Below, piece after piece: positions 44,758-56,809 of a stretch of DNA of 64,000 nucleotides; position 1 is the first letter of the stretch; every line of letters begins with the position of its first letter. The position numbers and the translations under genes were made by a program. The notes beneath the pieces are model-generated. The model ran no database searches. It was given only the letters and a program-made list of their open reading frames with translations, and was not told where the DNA came from. Origin of the DNA: Agaricus subrufescens. Lineage: Eukaryota; Basidiomycota; Agaricomycetes; Agaricales; Agaricaceae. Location: contig CM057065.1 in the NCBI GenBank assembly GCA_029945375.1, positions 62,001 to 126,000 of the forward strand, given 5' to 3'.

Positions 44758-46492
44758 TCACAGATACCTATTCACCTGCAAAGGCAAACCGTTGGACAAT
44801 CTTAGCATGATGATCATTGCCGAGAGACTCGAAAACTGTAAAATCGGATTAATATCGAGACATCTGTAGATACGATTGACTACACAAAAAAGACTTACCC
44901 CATTCCCAACAAATACTTCCGCCCTCTCAGCGATACTCATATCCACAGCCACATTTACGCCTTTCTGTTCCTTATCCAAAACCAAATCTTCACTGACAAC
45001 CACATCATCCCACCCGTCATCCATCAGTTTTCTTTTCAACCCAGCCTGCCATGCAGGCCAAGCATTCGTAAGTACGAAAACTCGTCTCAACTTGTGCTCT
45101 AATGGAGGTGAACCGGAATCTGGCGTCGAGATATCCGCCTGGTTCGAAAGAAACTCGTCATGATCTTTGCGAACGTTGTGCAGCCGTTCAACAATTTCGT
45201 CTTGATCAGGCAAACAGCGTTTTCGATAATATTCTCTTTTCTCGTCCTATAGCAATGATTTAGATTATGTGACTCACGGCCATTGACAACTACATACCAT
45301 TGATGACCCGGAATAACTAACCCAAGGATCCGGAAGACCCTTGAAAGAATTAAAACCATGAAAGCCCGGACCCCAGTCTGCAAGATTCGAGCAATGCCGC
45401 GTGAAATCCCCGCGCCTAATGTGGACAGCTAACAGCTCAGGATAGGTACTCCGCGCCAAGGGCCTTGAAACTGCAGAAGGATCGAAGCTTGAATTTTGAG
45501 GCAAAATACTATCCTCAGCCGCTGAAAGAGTCGGAAACAAAGCAAAGTTTCGTTGTACGGCAGATAATACCAGTGGCGACCATTTGAATCGACTCAAGAT
45601 AGGTGATTGAGATAGAGAAGGCCAAACATCAAGAATTTGTCGGCTACCGAAAAACCTAAATTATTGCAGAGGTTCGTCAGGGAAGTCAAGGGCTGATAAA
45701 TTAGATTGGCTGACTCAAAATCAAATATCTCGTTCTGACTCGTATCCACCTCTAAACAGGTCAGGTGATCATAACTGTCAATTTTCGCTTTCCACCACTG
45801 TAGCAGGTCGGGACCGCGAAGATTACCGGGTGAGTCGGCGGAATGAATGATGTGACGGTCCGAGGGAGGACAGGCGGTTTGCCAGAAGTCGAAGCTGACA
45901 GCGCGAGGTGGAGATTCGGGTGAGTTATCTATCGGTCCGCCGGCTGTAGGTCCAGATATATAGGCGTTAAGTGGAACACGGGTCGGTCGAAGAGCAAAAT
46001 CGTAGAGGGTATACGGAGAAGGGAGATGAGACCAGGTATAGTCTTCGAAGACAAAGGAACGGTTCGTGCTATAGGCGAGATACGAAAACATCAAACTACG
46101 AGTGGTCAACATCAGAGATACTTTGTCTAATATAAGACTTACTATTGCTGCAGAACGTTATTCCATCCATGACCCCAAATATGGTTGGGAAAAGAGATAT
46201 ACTTGACATTCGAGCGTCGTGCGACGATTACGTTGTGTTGCGGAAGGATGTGTTCAAATCGGCGAACGTCGCCATACAGGGAAGGGATTCCTGAGACTAG
46301 GACAGCGCAAACGAAGATGACGACTACGGCTGCTGCGCTGACACAAAAACAGCGAAAATGAAGAAAACGGCGCAGAAAGTGCCTGCGAGGCAGACGAGAG
46401 GGCTGATGAGGACTTGCTCTGGATTCGCTGTCTGTCGAGAGAAGTTCATAGCTCGACTGTGCTCGACGGAGGATGCGAGGAAAGCGGAGCAT
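44758..46492 (-). CDS. Type II membrane fucosyltransferase-like glycosyltransferase
   Basis: ATG 46492 (MLRFPRILRRAQ) gives a short cytosolic tail, a basic patch RLPRRHFLRRFLHFRC, and one membrane segment (VSAAAVVVIFVCAVLVSGI), the type II Golgi layout. The lumenal part has SFPNHIWGHGWNNVLQQ, a GxNN-type donor-binding motif, and RSFVFEDYTWSHLPSPYTLY, then the hallmark LLAVHIRRGDFTRHC of O-fucosyltransferase-like enzymes. Later come LRRVFVLTNAWPAWQ and AERAEVFVGNGFSSLSAMI. Introns (for example GTAAGT at about 46143, GTCAGC, GTTAGT and GTAAGT) all join in frame. The product is about 480 residues and looks complete. Donor and acceptor sugars are not deducible; the fold is GT-B with a GDP-fucose-type site by family knowledge. 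Confidence 0.78.
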
Positions 46493-49265
46493 GTCAGTGG
46501 GACTGGCACAGATGCAACGCCGTGATGCGCTCGCTGGCGGTGCTTGTAGGCCGAGCACTACATGCACTTACGCACAGCCCAGGTCACTGGCGAATATTTT
46601 GTTCTCTATTTCTTCCTTGTTCAATAAGTGTTCCTTCTGTGCTGGAATACGACCTGGCCAGCGAGGGGTCCGACGCACGGAGCAGGTGTGACTTGTCCAA
46701 GACCACGTGAGCCTCGCACAGCCATCGCACCGGACTGCCGCACCCGCCCCGAACGGATCAATTCGGTCAATCACCGAGCTGCTTCTAAGTTCTCGAAGAC
46801 CCAAGTCTCCAAAGATTTGTGTTTTTGGGTTAAAGTTTAGATTTGCGTTGGAGCACCGGAATGCAGTCCACGGTACGCTCCGACAAGTACAATGGATATA
46901 TGGCAGTATGAATAAGCTATGACAGGTGGAGCATGGTCCCAGGATGTCATCCTGCCAGGGAATAGACGAAACTTTGGCGATTTGTGCGCGGTATGCGCAT
47001 AAAGAACTATCAGAGCAACTAAGTCAAGAATGAAATGAACTTATTGGCCTATACCAAAAGAGTAAGGAACGATGTCCGAGGAAGCGGAGAAGAAAACAGA
47101 AGGAAACATGAGGCCAGAGTATCTGTCTTGAATTATACTAGTGGAGTGCCGAAGCTCGGTCATTGTCGTGCACCTGTGTGGTAAGGGTGGGTTAAAGTTT
47201 TAACAGGTGACAGCTCCGGTTCGACGGCATTTTGTTGGATGGATCAGCCAATCCTTAGCTCACCTTGAAGCTCCCCAACGATGGGCCGATCGTCGGTGGA
47301 TTATAATCAATCAAGGCTCAAGTACGGTGTGCTTCAAAAAGAAAAATGGCAAGAAACCTCCCAGTGATACGACCTTCTATCTGTTGCTCTATCCTCAGTG
47401 GATGTTGGAAAAATTCCTGTGTATCGGCCTCTGGATGCTTTCAAATTTCTCTATTTTTATTCCCCTCCCGCTTTAACCCCTACCCGGTCGTCTCATCGAT
47501 CCTTCAACAACTTTCTTCCATCCTTGACACCACCGAATAAAATGGAAAACATCCATAGCCCTACATACGACTAGCCGAGTTTGGTACGACTTACCAAAGT
47601 ACGTAGGGTGTTAAATGAGCATGCAACACTTACACGGCGGGGCACCTGCAGGATTATGTATTCTAACCCAAGTAATATCTGACTCCCGAACTTACACCTC
47701 TCACACGTGAGAAAGCGTGCTTGTAATCATACCATGACTGATAATAAGCTTTCCGTCTTGTCACGGTCCAAATAGGCTCGTGTTAGGGGGAACACTGACC
47801 AAGGGGTGGCAAACACTGGCATGAAGCCAAGGAATACGCCGGCATCTCTTACGACGGTGCACAGTCTTACCAATACCGCGGGTAAACTTGAAACAAAAAA
47901 TCTCCTGTTTGTTATGTCGGGAGCGATAATGAACCCTTTGCCAATTACTGTATATGGTCACGGCGCAGAACTATACAGAGATCTGTCGCAGTGGCAAATC
48001 GATGACACGACTATCATAATGTTAGCCTTGAGTCACGATGCATGATGTCTCATGATGCTTGGCAATGCTTGTGTCCCTGATGCATTCCAAAACTGCCGAG
48101 GAATGTTTTATTTTGGGTCACTACTTGAGAAATCCCTGTGTAAGTTATCCAGTGATCATCCGTATATTTTTGGGCGTAAGCAGTCGTTCATTGATTGTTC
48201 GGTTCGCCCTACAAAAAGTTCTTTTAGGAGCCGCGATTGTTGGACGCTAACTACATCGGGTCGGAAGAACAGCTTAAGAGTTCATTGCAATCTCAAAATT
48301 GTAATATCCGAGCCGGATTCTACGTGTCTGACTCCGTAGCTCACTTTGTAACTATACTTCCTTTCTGGACCATAAGTTGACATGACTGATAGATGGGGCA
48401 GGTCAAACGTCCAAGAGGTATAAAAATAGTGGGCTGTTCTCAACCGTGCTGGAACTGCCTTGAGCGCAGCGCTTGAAGACGGCTGTTTTCGGCTGTGATA
48501 GACTTGGCAATTATCCCAATCGGTGTGATTTTATGTCGTAGACATCAAATCTGGGGCTAACCCCCAGGTTTTTAAAGTGGAATATTCAATACTTCGGGTA
48601 AAGCCAACGACCGTGCTCACGGTGGCGTCCCCGTGGGTGATTTCTACGATTCTACCTATACATTTCTATCATTACTGCACAGCAGCTTTCACGCGTTCAC
48701 ACCTTGTCACTTATTTTAGGAGCTCAGCTGATGCTGAGGGTTACTGATGTACATCATGACACCGACAAAATCAAATAAAATGATGCATTAACCAAAATCA
48801 GGGTCCGTTGGTAATCCACCCGAACAAGACTACGGCCCAGTTACGGCCTGTGCAACATTAGGCTTCGCCATGCAAGCTAAACATATTAGCCATAACCCAC
48901 GATTTGTCACACCATCAACTAAACATTCATTGTATCAGTTCGGGCTCACGATTGACTAATCTCGCTGTCCGAGTCTAATTGATGAATTCAATCAGTCAGT
49001 TGAACATAAGTCTCATTCCATGCGCCCTATGCTGTTCCTCGGACGTGAGTCATATTTGGTTGCAGCGAATTTCGAGCTGCGCCCTTGGTATGAGACTCTT
49101 GCATTACGTCGAATATCTATTGTATATCTTTTCCTTAAACTCTAGCTCGGTGGAGGAGAACAGCGCGCAAATATAGGTCATATTTTCTGGAGAGAAGACC
49201 TGAATTCGATCCAGGACTTTAGATTTGTGTATTCTATAGAGCTACTCTAACACAGCTTTATTATT
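46493..49265. other. Long gene-poor spacer (2.8 kb)
   Basis: No gene I can support on either strand. A protein-like piece, GGKHWHEAKEYAGISYDGA, appears at about 47800-47860 but ends in a stop without usable splice sites. A tRNA-like stretch near 49143-49230 is discussed among rejected items. Confidence 0.4.
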
Positions 49266-49604
49266 ATGCTACCACCCGTAACCCGTGCCCTTTCCAGCTT
49301 CAACATCATCACCCAATGTCAAGATCTCTCCCGCCAGATCTGTACCAAATTGATGGATCCTATGACACAGGCTGAAGCAGAGAGTCTGGCGTACGCGTCT
49401 CGACAGTGTTCCACTGCGTTCCTGGCAACCAGAGACTTGTTCCCTTGCGACACACTGGATCTTGCCACTGCTTTGGAGCGCTCGACGTACCCAATCTCAA
49501 TACATACCAATCATTCCAATCACTTCCCCTCCTCCTCTGCCGCCCGACATATTGGAAGCGATGCTGGTCTCTGGGAAGTAAAACCTGACAACGGACGCAG
49601 GTAA
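49266..49604 (+). CDS. Possible small hypothetical protein
   Basis: ATG-to-TAA frame of 112 codons: MLPPVTRALSSFNIITQ, then a helical segment MTQAEAESLAYASRQCSTAF and DTLDLATALERSTYPISI. Nothing in it is recognised. An overlapping minus-strand frame is almost as long. It is retained only because the start is an ATG and the composition is plausible. Confidence 0.2.
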   Translation: MLPPVTRALSSFNIITQCQDLSRQICTKLMDPMTQAEAESLAYASRQCSTAFLATRDLFPCDTLDLATALERSTYPISIHTNHSNHFPSSSAARHIGSDAGLWEVKPDNGRR

Positions 49605-50568
49605 AAGAACAAGACACCATTCCACTACTAAGTAATCTCAGTTCCCATATGGCGGTCCGGGATGTGGAGCTCTTACAGATCCTGATCCCCCATTTTTCAG
49701 ACCCTTGAAACGGGGGACATCTTTACGATATTTATCATAATTAAATATCTATAGTGACCCTACACTATCCAGACACGGATCACTCTCATATGTTTTGTAA
49801 AGTTGAAAAACAATTGGCTATGAAATTCCCTCATCTTTCTGTCGCCCTCCTCATTCGGGTGTTTGCAGTTCGACAGCCAGGGGGGGGGGACAATAGAAAT
49901 AAACGGGTAGGGGTGGGTAAAAAAATGTTTGACGAAATGAGATGTTGTGACTTCTGATTCGTTTCAAGTCACTTTGTCGACAGTCGTCCATCCGGATATT
50001 TGCTGACGTGCTCTGGCGGTTTTTGCTCTATAGTTCACACGCACACATGCTGTTAAATTTGGCACCACACTTTGTCTGCTATGACGTTCGATTGAAAAGC
50101 TCCATGTTTCCGGTGATATCGCGCTGCGCGAAGACAATATATCGATGCCCGCTCGGGGAGAAGATCTGCTACGGCACAAACTAATACCTGCCCCGATGAC
50201 GGCATGTTATTCAAGCGAACTGACCAGTAACGGCGCGGACCCTGCATACCCCGCCACGGGAGCCCTGGTTAAGTGGCATTTCAGGGTAAGGACCCTGATC
50301 TCAGGGAAAGCAACAAGAACATGGATTATGAACGTTATGCGACGCTGGTGCATTTGTTTTCATAGTTTTGATACGACATACCCGTTAACAGGTATGGAGG
50401 CTGGACGTGATGTATGATGCATCACCTCACCCAGAGTCATCCTTCGTCGGTAGCCCGCGTCATGCACGCGAAGTGAGTCGGGTATTAGCAATTACAGCCA
50501 ATGCTCGAAACTTATAAAAGCTTGCCAGGGAGGAGGCAAAAAAATCAGTTCACTCGAGCTATTCAAGC
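49605..50568. promoter_or_regulatory. Upstream region of the peroxygenase gene with TATA box
   Basis: TATAAAAG at 50513-50520 lies about 48 bp before ATG 50569 and is preceded by ordinary sequence. A G-run (nine G) lies at about 49880-49888. No exon is supported. Confidence 0.5.
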
Positions 50569-51910
50569 ATGGTCAACTTCACCTACTTCGTCACCCTCGC
50601 CCTTCTCTGCGCTACTACCGTATCGGCCTTCCCAGCACACGCCTCGCTGGCTGGTCTGTCAAGAGATGATTTAGATGCCGCAATCGCCTCTCTTAAGCCA
50701 GCACGCCGTTCACCCCCTCCAGGGCCGTTGGCCTTCAGTGGAACGAAGCTTATCTACGATTCCAAGCATCCTTACAAGGCTCCGGGACACAATGACATAC
50801 GTGGACCGTGTCCGGCCTTGAACGCTCTCGCTTCACATGGAGTTCGTGCATTTTTTTCTGTGCGCAGCTTATGTTAGCTTACAATTAATCCATCACAGTA
50901 TATCAATCACAACGGTATTGCTACTCCCGCAGACATTACCTGGGCAGTCATGGAAGGTCCGTTTCTTCTCTACTTTTCTGGTGAATACAGTGATTAAACT
51001 GAAGCAGGGTTTAACATGGAACACAACACCGCCGTCTTCACCACCTATGCAGCATTCCTCGTCGATGGTAACCTTATTACCAACTTGCTCAGCATCGGTG
51101 GACAGACTCATCAGACCGGCCCCAAGCCACCCGCTCCAGCCACTGCAGGTGGTCTGAACACTCATGGTGTTTTCGAAGGAGATACAAGCATGACTCGTCG
51201 TACGTTTCGTCGCTTGCGACTATTTTCTTCAGCAGCTCATTCATCTCGTTTCCAGAGGATGCGGCCATAGGAAACAACCATGACTTCGATGAAGGACTTT
51301 TCCAAGAGGTATGCCGACTCGTTCCTATTGAAGGCCTTGATAGCTAATAACCCGACAGTTCATCCAATACAGCAAGAAGTACGGTGGTGGAAAGTATAAT
51401 CTCACTGCCGCCAGCGAGCTGCGATTCAGGCGATTCCAAGATTCCATCGCCAGAAATCCCAAATTTAGCATTGTAGCGCCCCGTTTCTTCACTGCCTACA
51501 ACGATGCCGTCCTCCCCGTTAACTTGTGGGTAGATGGACGTCAAGACGATGGTCAGCTCGACCTCGACGTCGCTCGCATCTTCTTCCAGGAGGGCCGTTT
51601 CCCCAAAGATTTCCACAGAGCCGCTCGCCCAACCGGTACCAGCAACAACGTCGAATTACTTAAGCAACATCCGATCAAACCAGGAAGGAACGTCAGAGGA
51701 GTCAACACCTATGTTCCTGATCTTTCCACGCCCCAGACCTTGGACGACCCCTGTTCGCAGTACACCGACCATGTGACCAAAACCGTCCCTAGTGTCTACC
51801 CCCACCCTGGCAAAGGCCCTCTGTTGGATGCCCTCAGGGACAACTTGAGGTTCCTCTATAGCGCAGTCAAGGATGCTGGATGCAAAGAACTCTTCCCCTA
51901 CGGGAAATGA
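50569..51910 (+). CDS. Unspecific peroxygenase (heme-thiolate, chloroperoxidase family)
   Basis: Five exons, 50569-50841, 50899-50956, 51008-51199, 51256-51308 and 51359-51910, give 375 residues. A signal peptide (VTLALLCATTVSAFPA) predicts secretion. The heme-thiolate ligand lies in RGPCPALNALASHG, followed by YINHNGIATPADI, the magnesium-site motif EGDTSMTRR, and the acid-base Glu region YNLTAASELRFRRFQDSI. The C-terminus has a Cys pair (DDPCSQYTD and DAGCKELFPYGK) consistent with the disulfide of long peroxygenases. These enzymes use hydrogen peroxide to hydroxylate or epoxidise many substrates without a reductase. A TATA box lies at 50513. Exon borders match those of the scrap at 18645. 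The gene looks intact. Confidence 0.9.
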
Positions 51911-53477
51911 GGCGGGGCTACCAGAGTATAGTGACTAGCATGTTTCCTCTGCCTATTCCCTCTCGTAATTCGGACTCGTATTACTATTATTTGTCTACTG
52001 CCGAGTCTGCCATTTATTACATCTGTCTTTAGTCTTTGTGTCCGAGAATAATATATAGCTACCTCGAACCAGTACTGGATACATCGAGGCAGTTTTCTAT
52101 TTAGATTGAGACAACGTCTACGTCAGCGTGATATTCGCTACTTGCACACCTGCTATGAGCTTGCAAATGGAATTTACCATCGATGATTTGACAAGCTTAT
52201 CAGAAGTTAGGCTCAGAGTTGACATAGAACATGAATGAGGTGCATCGTAGGAGAACAAATCAAATTTGATTTATGCCGACATAGCCCCTTGAGTGGCCTT
52301 AACTGTTTCATCAACACAAGCATGAGTGGAGAGGGGCTCGCTCAGACAGAGTTATCTAATAATAACCCTTATTATCAATTGGAACGATAACAAGAGGGGT
52401 CGCGCGGATGAAGTACAATCCAAGCCATGGGAGAGTTGGAGTAGGTCCAAAGCCAGTAGCGCAGAGACAGATTTGTTCTGTACAATTTTTTGGAGGTTGA
52501 AACTACTGCTCGCTTTTTGGGGATGAATCCATGACGTGCTGCCCTTGGAATTGTAATTTTAGCTGCTATCTACATGCCCATAAGTCGGTGGCGTTTAGCA
52601 CATAAAGTTTGACCATTTCTTCCTGTCGACATTTTGGTTTCATCACTAGACCGATGAAACTTCAAGGGCAAGTTACCTTGACTGAGCAACAAAGTTAGAT
52701 TATCCACACAAAGATATACTTATAATTAGTCGCTGAGCTTTCTCCATGAAGCGACCAATTTTTTTGGTTTTCGGTGATAGATTGGATCGACCCAATCAAC
52801 TGATAACAAATTGATTATGCTTTATGGACGCCAACATATTTCACACGCAAACCCGTGTCCTCTGACTTAACCATATTAATTGACGGATCCCATGAGTTTC
52901 AACGGCAGTTGAGCTAGTCGGACAATAGCGCAGTCTCGAGAATGAATGGGGAAGATTAGAGGTCCCCGAGAACGGAGTCGGTCAGTTCAGGCCATAGGAG
53001 CCAGTGTTGAAATGCAATCAGACCGCTCTGGATAGGTTAACTTTGCCTTCCCCATGTCTCCCCTTTCGTGTAAGTAGTGGCTGGTGAGCGGAAATGGCTT
53101 GGTCTAAATTATTACTGACTTCTGATCCAGGAACCAGGAACATCAACATTCACACTATTATCCTAGGGCATTATTTTGTTCTCGCGCAAAAAATACTATT
53201 AGATGCTTGTATATCTTGGCGCGTGCGCCGAGATCAGTGTAGCTTCGTGATCATGATCTATGGTCTCGACCATACTTACACGAGAATGATCCGAAGTTGA
53301 ATAAGAGGCGGAAGGGTCCCAGCCTGTGCATTACATAATCTGCAATGCCACCTCCGCATGCGCAGTGGCAATAAGTTGCTTGATTTACCAAGATAAGTAA
53401 TCCTTTATGAGAACCCAGGAAATTTGATTGCCATTTACACGTAGATAACGATACATGCTGATACAGGGACGTTATGG
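51911..53477. other. Spacer downstream of the peroxygenase gene
   Basis: About 1.5 kb, AT-rich, including the peroxygenase 3' flank. No exon, RNA gene or repeat is supported. Confidence 0.4.
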
Positions 53478-53885
53478 TTAGCTTCCGCCAAGTTGCTCTG
53501 TTGAGCGGTTAGCATTCAGTGGGCCATGGTTCAAGTCGTTTGGGCCATTGCCCGCAGACTGGAACAGGGCCTCCAGATAGGTTTCTGGAACACCACGGTG
53601 GGTTCTACCGTCGTCGAAGAGAACCTGGTAGGTGTAATTCTAGAAGTGTTGGGATTCAGGACACGGACTCGAGTGATGTAATGCACGCACAAACAGATTG
53701 CCCCTCAGGCTGACAAACGAATCCTGGACGCTTCCAGTAGTGCCGGCGGGTATGGCCATGCCGGGAATAGTGATGGTGAGACGGACGACCTGCCCTCTCC
53801 AGAACTGGGAGAGCGGTCAGGAGAATGGTGTTGGGGAGGGGGACTGGCTGACCTTGGCGTCCGTGTCGGCATGAAGGGTCTGCAT
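53478..53885 (-). CDS. Small three-exon protein of 102 residues
   Basis: Exons 53885-53853, 53804-53691 and 53639-53478 (33, 114 and 162 nt) join in phase 0. The first intron has a GTCAGC donor, a CTGAC branch and CTCTCCCAG acceptor; the second has a GTGCGT donor and TTCTAG acceptor. The product reads MQTLHADTDAK, then QVVRLTITIPGMAIPAGTTG, SVQDSFVSLRGNLF, YQVLFDDGRTHRGVPETYLE, and a polar tail. The beta-rich core, with an IPAGTTGSVQD turn and a YQVLFDDG strand, looks like a small SH3-like or Tudor-like barrel; that is inference. No signal peptide. It is divergent from the kinase-like gene, with only 143 bp between the two ATGs. Short exons hide it from simple frame scans. Confidence 0.6.
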
Positions 53886-54028
53886 CGCATTTATCGATTG
53901 CTGTAGTCAAGACCGAGCAATGAACGTTGCAATGACATCAGTCCCGGTGATGACCGAACTACCCCAACGGCGGCTATTTCTACATATATTTGGCCTTGTT
54001 GCCACGTTTCTCGCTCTTTTATTCTCGT

Positions 54029-55426
54029 ATGTCTCGTCAAGTTTTGGCTCTCTCGGTCGCATGTCTGGGTTGCGTCTGGTTGTATAGACCTGTGCGCTGG
54101 GTCCCCACACAATCTTTTCTCACTTCCGTGTATTGGACCGCCCGCTCCTGGCTGTGGAACTATCCTGTTACGCCCGATTACGAAATTTGGGACGAAGGCG
54201 ATCCGAACGACGAAAATTTTCGGAAGGAACGGGCGCGCACCGTGCGTCTATGGGAGTTCTTGGGTCCGTTTTTTGCGCAAAGGGGATACACTGTATACGT
54301 TCGGCAAGACATGGAAGACATCTTTGTTCGAATCCCGGCAAGCAGAATGATCGATCCCCGTAAACTGTCGTATCCATTTGCTCCCTACTTCTGTCAAAAT
54401 GAAGAAGAGCTCACATTTGATCCCGCTGTAGGTGATGTCATCTACCGCGTTTCGTGATGGTTCATTTATCCAAACCCCAGTCACCTTACGTGTGGCCTGC
54501 CCGTGACCGGGAAGGAAGAGATGTTATTATCAAGTATGGGACTTTTTACGAGCTTTGTACACATACGTTTAACTTGTCAGGGCGGTATCCGGGGCTGCTA
54601 CCACGAACGAACTCAAGGCGTTGCGACTCTTGCAATCTGAGCCACTATGTAGCGATCCACGAAATCACACAATTCCGGTGCTCGAGTTCCTTGAATTCAA
54701 CCAACAAGTATTTGCTGTAATGCCAAGGTGGGGATTCACTTTTCTTAGAGCCTAACTACCGTCACAAAGCCTTGCTTTTATTAGATGGAGTTACACAACT
54801 CAAGGCGATTTTGTCCGTGTTGCGGAGATTATTCGTTACGCGCGCGCCTTCTTTGAGGTGAACGCGTTTCTCCAACATTTTCTCCCAATTTTTGACCACG
54901 TTGCACACAGGTTGTTGCTTTCCTACATACTAACAATATCACACATGGAGATATTCAATTCCAAAACATGTTTATGGACGTTCTTACGCCTATGAGCGTA
55001 CGCCAGCGCTTTGCAGGTTATCATGCACCACAACGCAGATATGTCCTCATCGATTTCGAGGGTGCACAAATACGCGACCCATTGGAACCACCTACACCAG
55101 AATTCGAACAAGCACAAAGGCGTGACATTAACAGGCTTGCAAAATACCTGGCAATCAACCTCCGTGTATGTGTATCAGTGACTCCAGAACCGGTGGAAAA
55201 GTGAACTTACGCCTTGCCTCAGTGTATTGACCATGTAATACCCGATATCGTAAATCTCTTAGAATCTATGAAAAGGCCAGTAGACTTTCCGAGCGCTCCA
55301 GCAGCGCTTGCCCGGTTTGAAGAAATATCCGCTCCCCTCACTTCCGAACAGCTTGATCTTCCGGTGGATGCTCTTTATTGTGACAACGGTGTGTTCATCC
55401 TATTAACTTACTCGTGGTGTGAATGA
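54029..55426 (+). CDS. Protein kinase-like (probable pseudokinase) with N-terminal anchor
   Basis: Six exons, 54029-54427, 54481-54533, 54581-54727, 54785-54857, 54911-55165 and 55223-55426, sum to 377 codons. The N-terminus has a membrane segment (VLALSVACLGCVWLYRPV). The kinase-like core has the lysine strand REGRDVIIK, ELKALRLLQSE, and a hinge FLEFNQQVFAVMPRW. It continues with FEVVAFLHTNNITHGDIQFQ as catalytic loop (HGD for HRD) and DFEG for DFG (VLIDFEGA). The C-lobe is short. The substitutions suggest weak or no catalysis, but Lys, Asp (HGD) and Asp (DFEG) are all present, so activity is possible. The family is common in Agaricomycetes and poorly studied. Two broken relatives lie at 56810-57640 and 63735-64000. 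Confidence 0.78.
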
Positions 55427-56809
55427 CTACCTCGTATTTAATAGGAAACTTCACGTATCGCCAAGGACCACCTGTTTACAGGGATACGCCGAACTACCCG
55501 CCCTGATCCACGATGACGATGACATCATATATATATATGTGCCCTTTTTGAATTTAGAGATATTCGAAAACGTCAATATCTTTTTTTGGTGAGGCACAAC
55601 CACATGGCCTTACGTAGTTACTGCGGGAGTGTTTCCTTATCGATATTGATATACATTACGTTAATGAGATAGTTAACCCTGAGCGGCGCGCTGGCTTGAA
55701 TTCCACAAGGACTCAGAGGGTCAGAAAATGGAGGATAGGTTAGTGAACTGACAGTGCGACCTTTTTATCCTTGTACGAGGGGTATGCAAACCCTCGAAGT
55801 AAAAGAGACTGTAAAATAATCTATGTTTCCAAACCTAGAATAGACCTATGCGTTCTCCAGGCGAGGAGAGTCAATATTCATACTATCGCACACTATGAAG
55901 TGGGTAACCGATGGAAGTGACTCTTCTAACTAACGGGTTTAACCCGGAAAAAGAGGAATGCGAAGCTGTTCTGAATCTTAGAACTGATATCGATCATGAG
56001 AGTAGTTCAGTTAGTCTCTTATACCCTATTTTCGGCTTGTTCGCTTTTATTCCATTAGAATCGAAACACAGATGCTTTAAATGGTTAGACATCCGGTGCT
56101 TCTAGACCAGAAGCTTTATCGATGAATGAATGCTGGTTATGGAACTAGATTCCAGTGAGTAAATTATTGTAGAGACCAGTTCGTTCAGCTATAACCGGCG
56201 CTCCATCCGTCGCAGGCTCCTATGGCACCACCGAGTTTCTGGCGACTTTTCAGGACCAACACTCATGTTCCTTTACAGTTATATGTGAAGCTTACTCGAC
56301 ATCTTTGTGCACTAATCAACTGAAGCCATCGCTGGATGGAGCAAATCCCAAAACAAAAACAAAGAAAAACAACTCGTAGACGTTGGGAAGGATGGAAGTC
56401 AAGCTAAAGCGACTTCCTAAGCTGCGCCTCACTCAATTTAGTTCAAGTTTTTTCAGTTTTGATGCGGAACAACATCTCACATGCTCCAGAGATTAGGTAC
56501 TAATTTTCAATTTCGCTGTTCCAGTTGATCAACTATACGCACCTGAACTTTTTTTCCTGATCCTCAGGATTGCATCAAACTTGGCTCAGAATATCAAATG
56601 AACAAGATATATATATTCCAAGGTCTCACGTTAGACGAGGAGCCCTGCCGCAATGGGGAATGGTTTCTGATTGGTAGCGAGAAGTATTGACCTTCCGCAT
56701 TGAGCAAGACGATCTCTCCATCATCAACGTAGGTGAAGCAAAGATTCAGCATCGGAGTTATACATTCACTGGAGGTTCTTCGCGATAACTGAAATGTCCT
56801 AGGAGACTG
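55427..56809. other. Spacer between kinase-like copies
   Basis: No exon is supported. It is AT-rich with a TATATATATATA run near 55530. One 64-codon open frame at 55911 has no support. Confidence 0.4.

Noticed and set aside
47790..48045. Piece GGKHWHEAKEYAGISYDGA and an overlapping 79-codon frame
   Set aside because: No usable splice sites, the frames conflict, and nothing in them is recognised.
49143..49230. tRNA-like sequence (TAGCTCGGTGG near 49141, GAATTCGATCC near 49202)
   Set aside because: A- and B-box-like words and a partial T-arm exist, but the acceptor ends do not pair and the D-stem is poor. A covariance-model tRNA search would decide.
53505..53560. tRNA-like words GAGCGGTTAG and GGTTCAAGTCG
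   Set aside because: The spacing is too short and the sequence is the antisense of the last exon of the small gene at 53478-53885.
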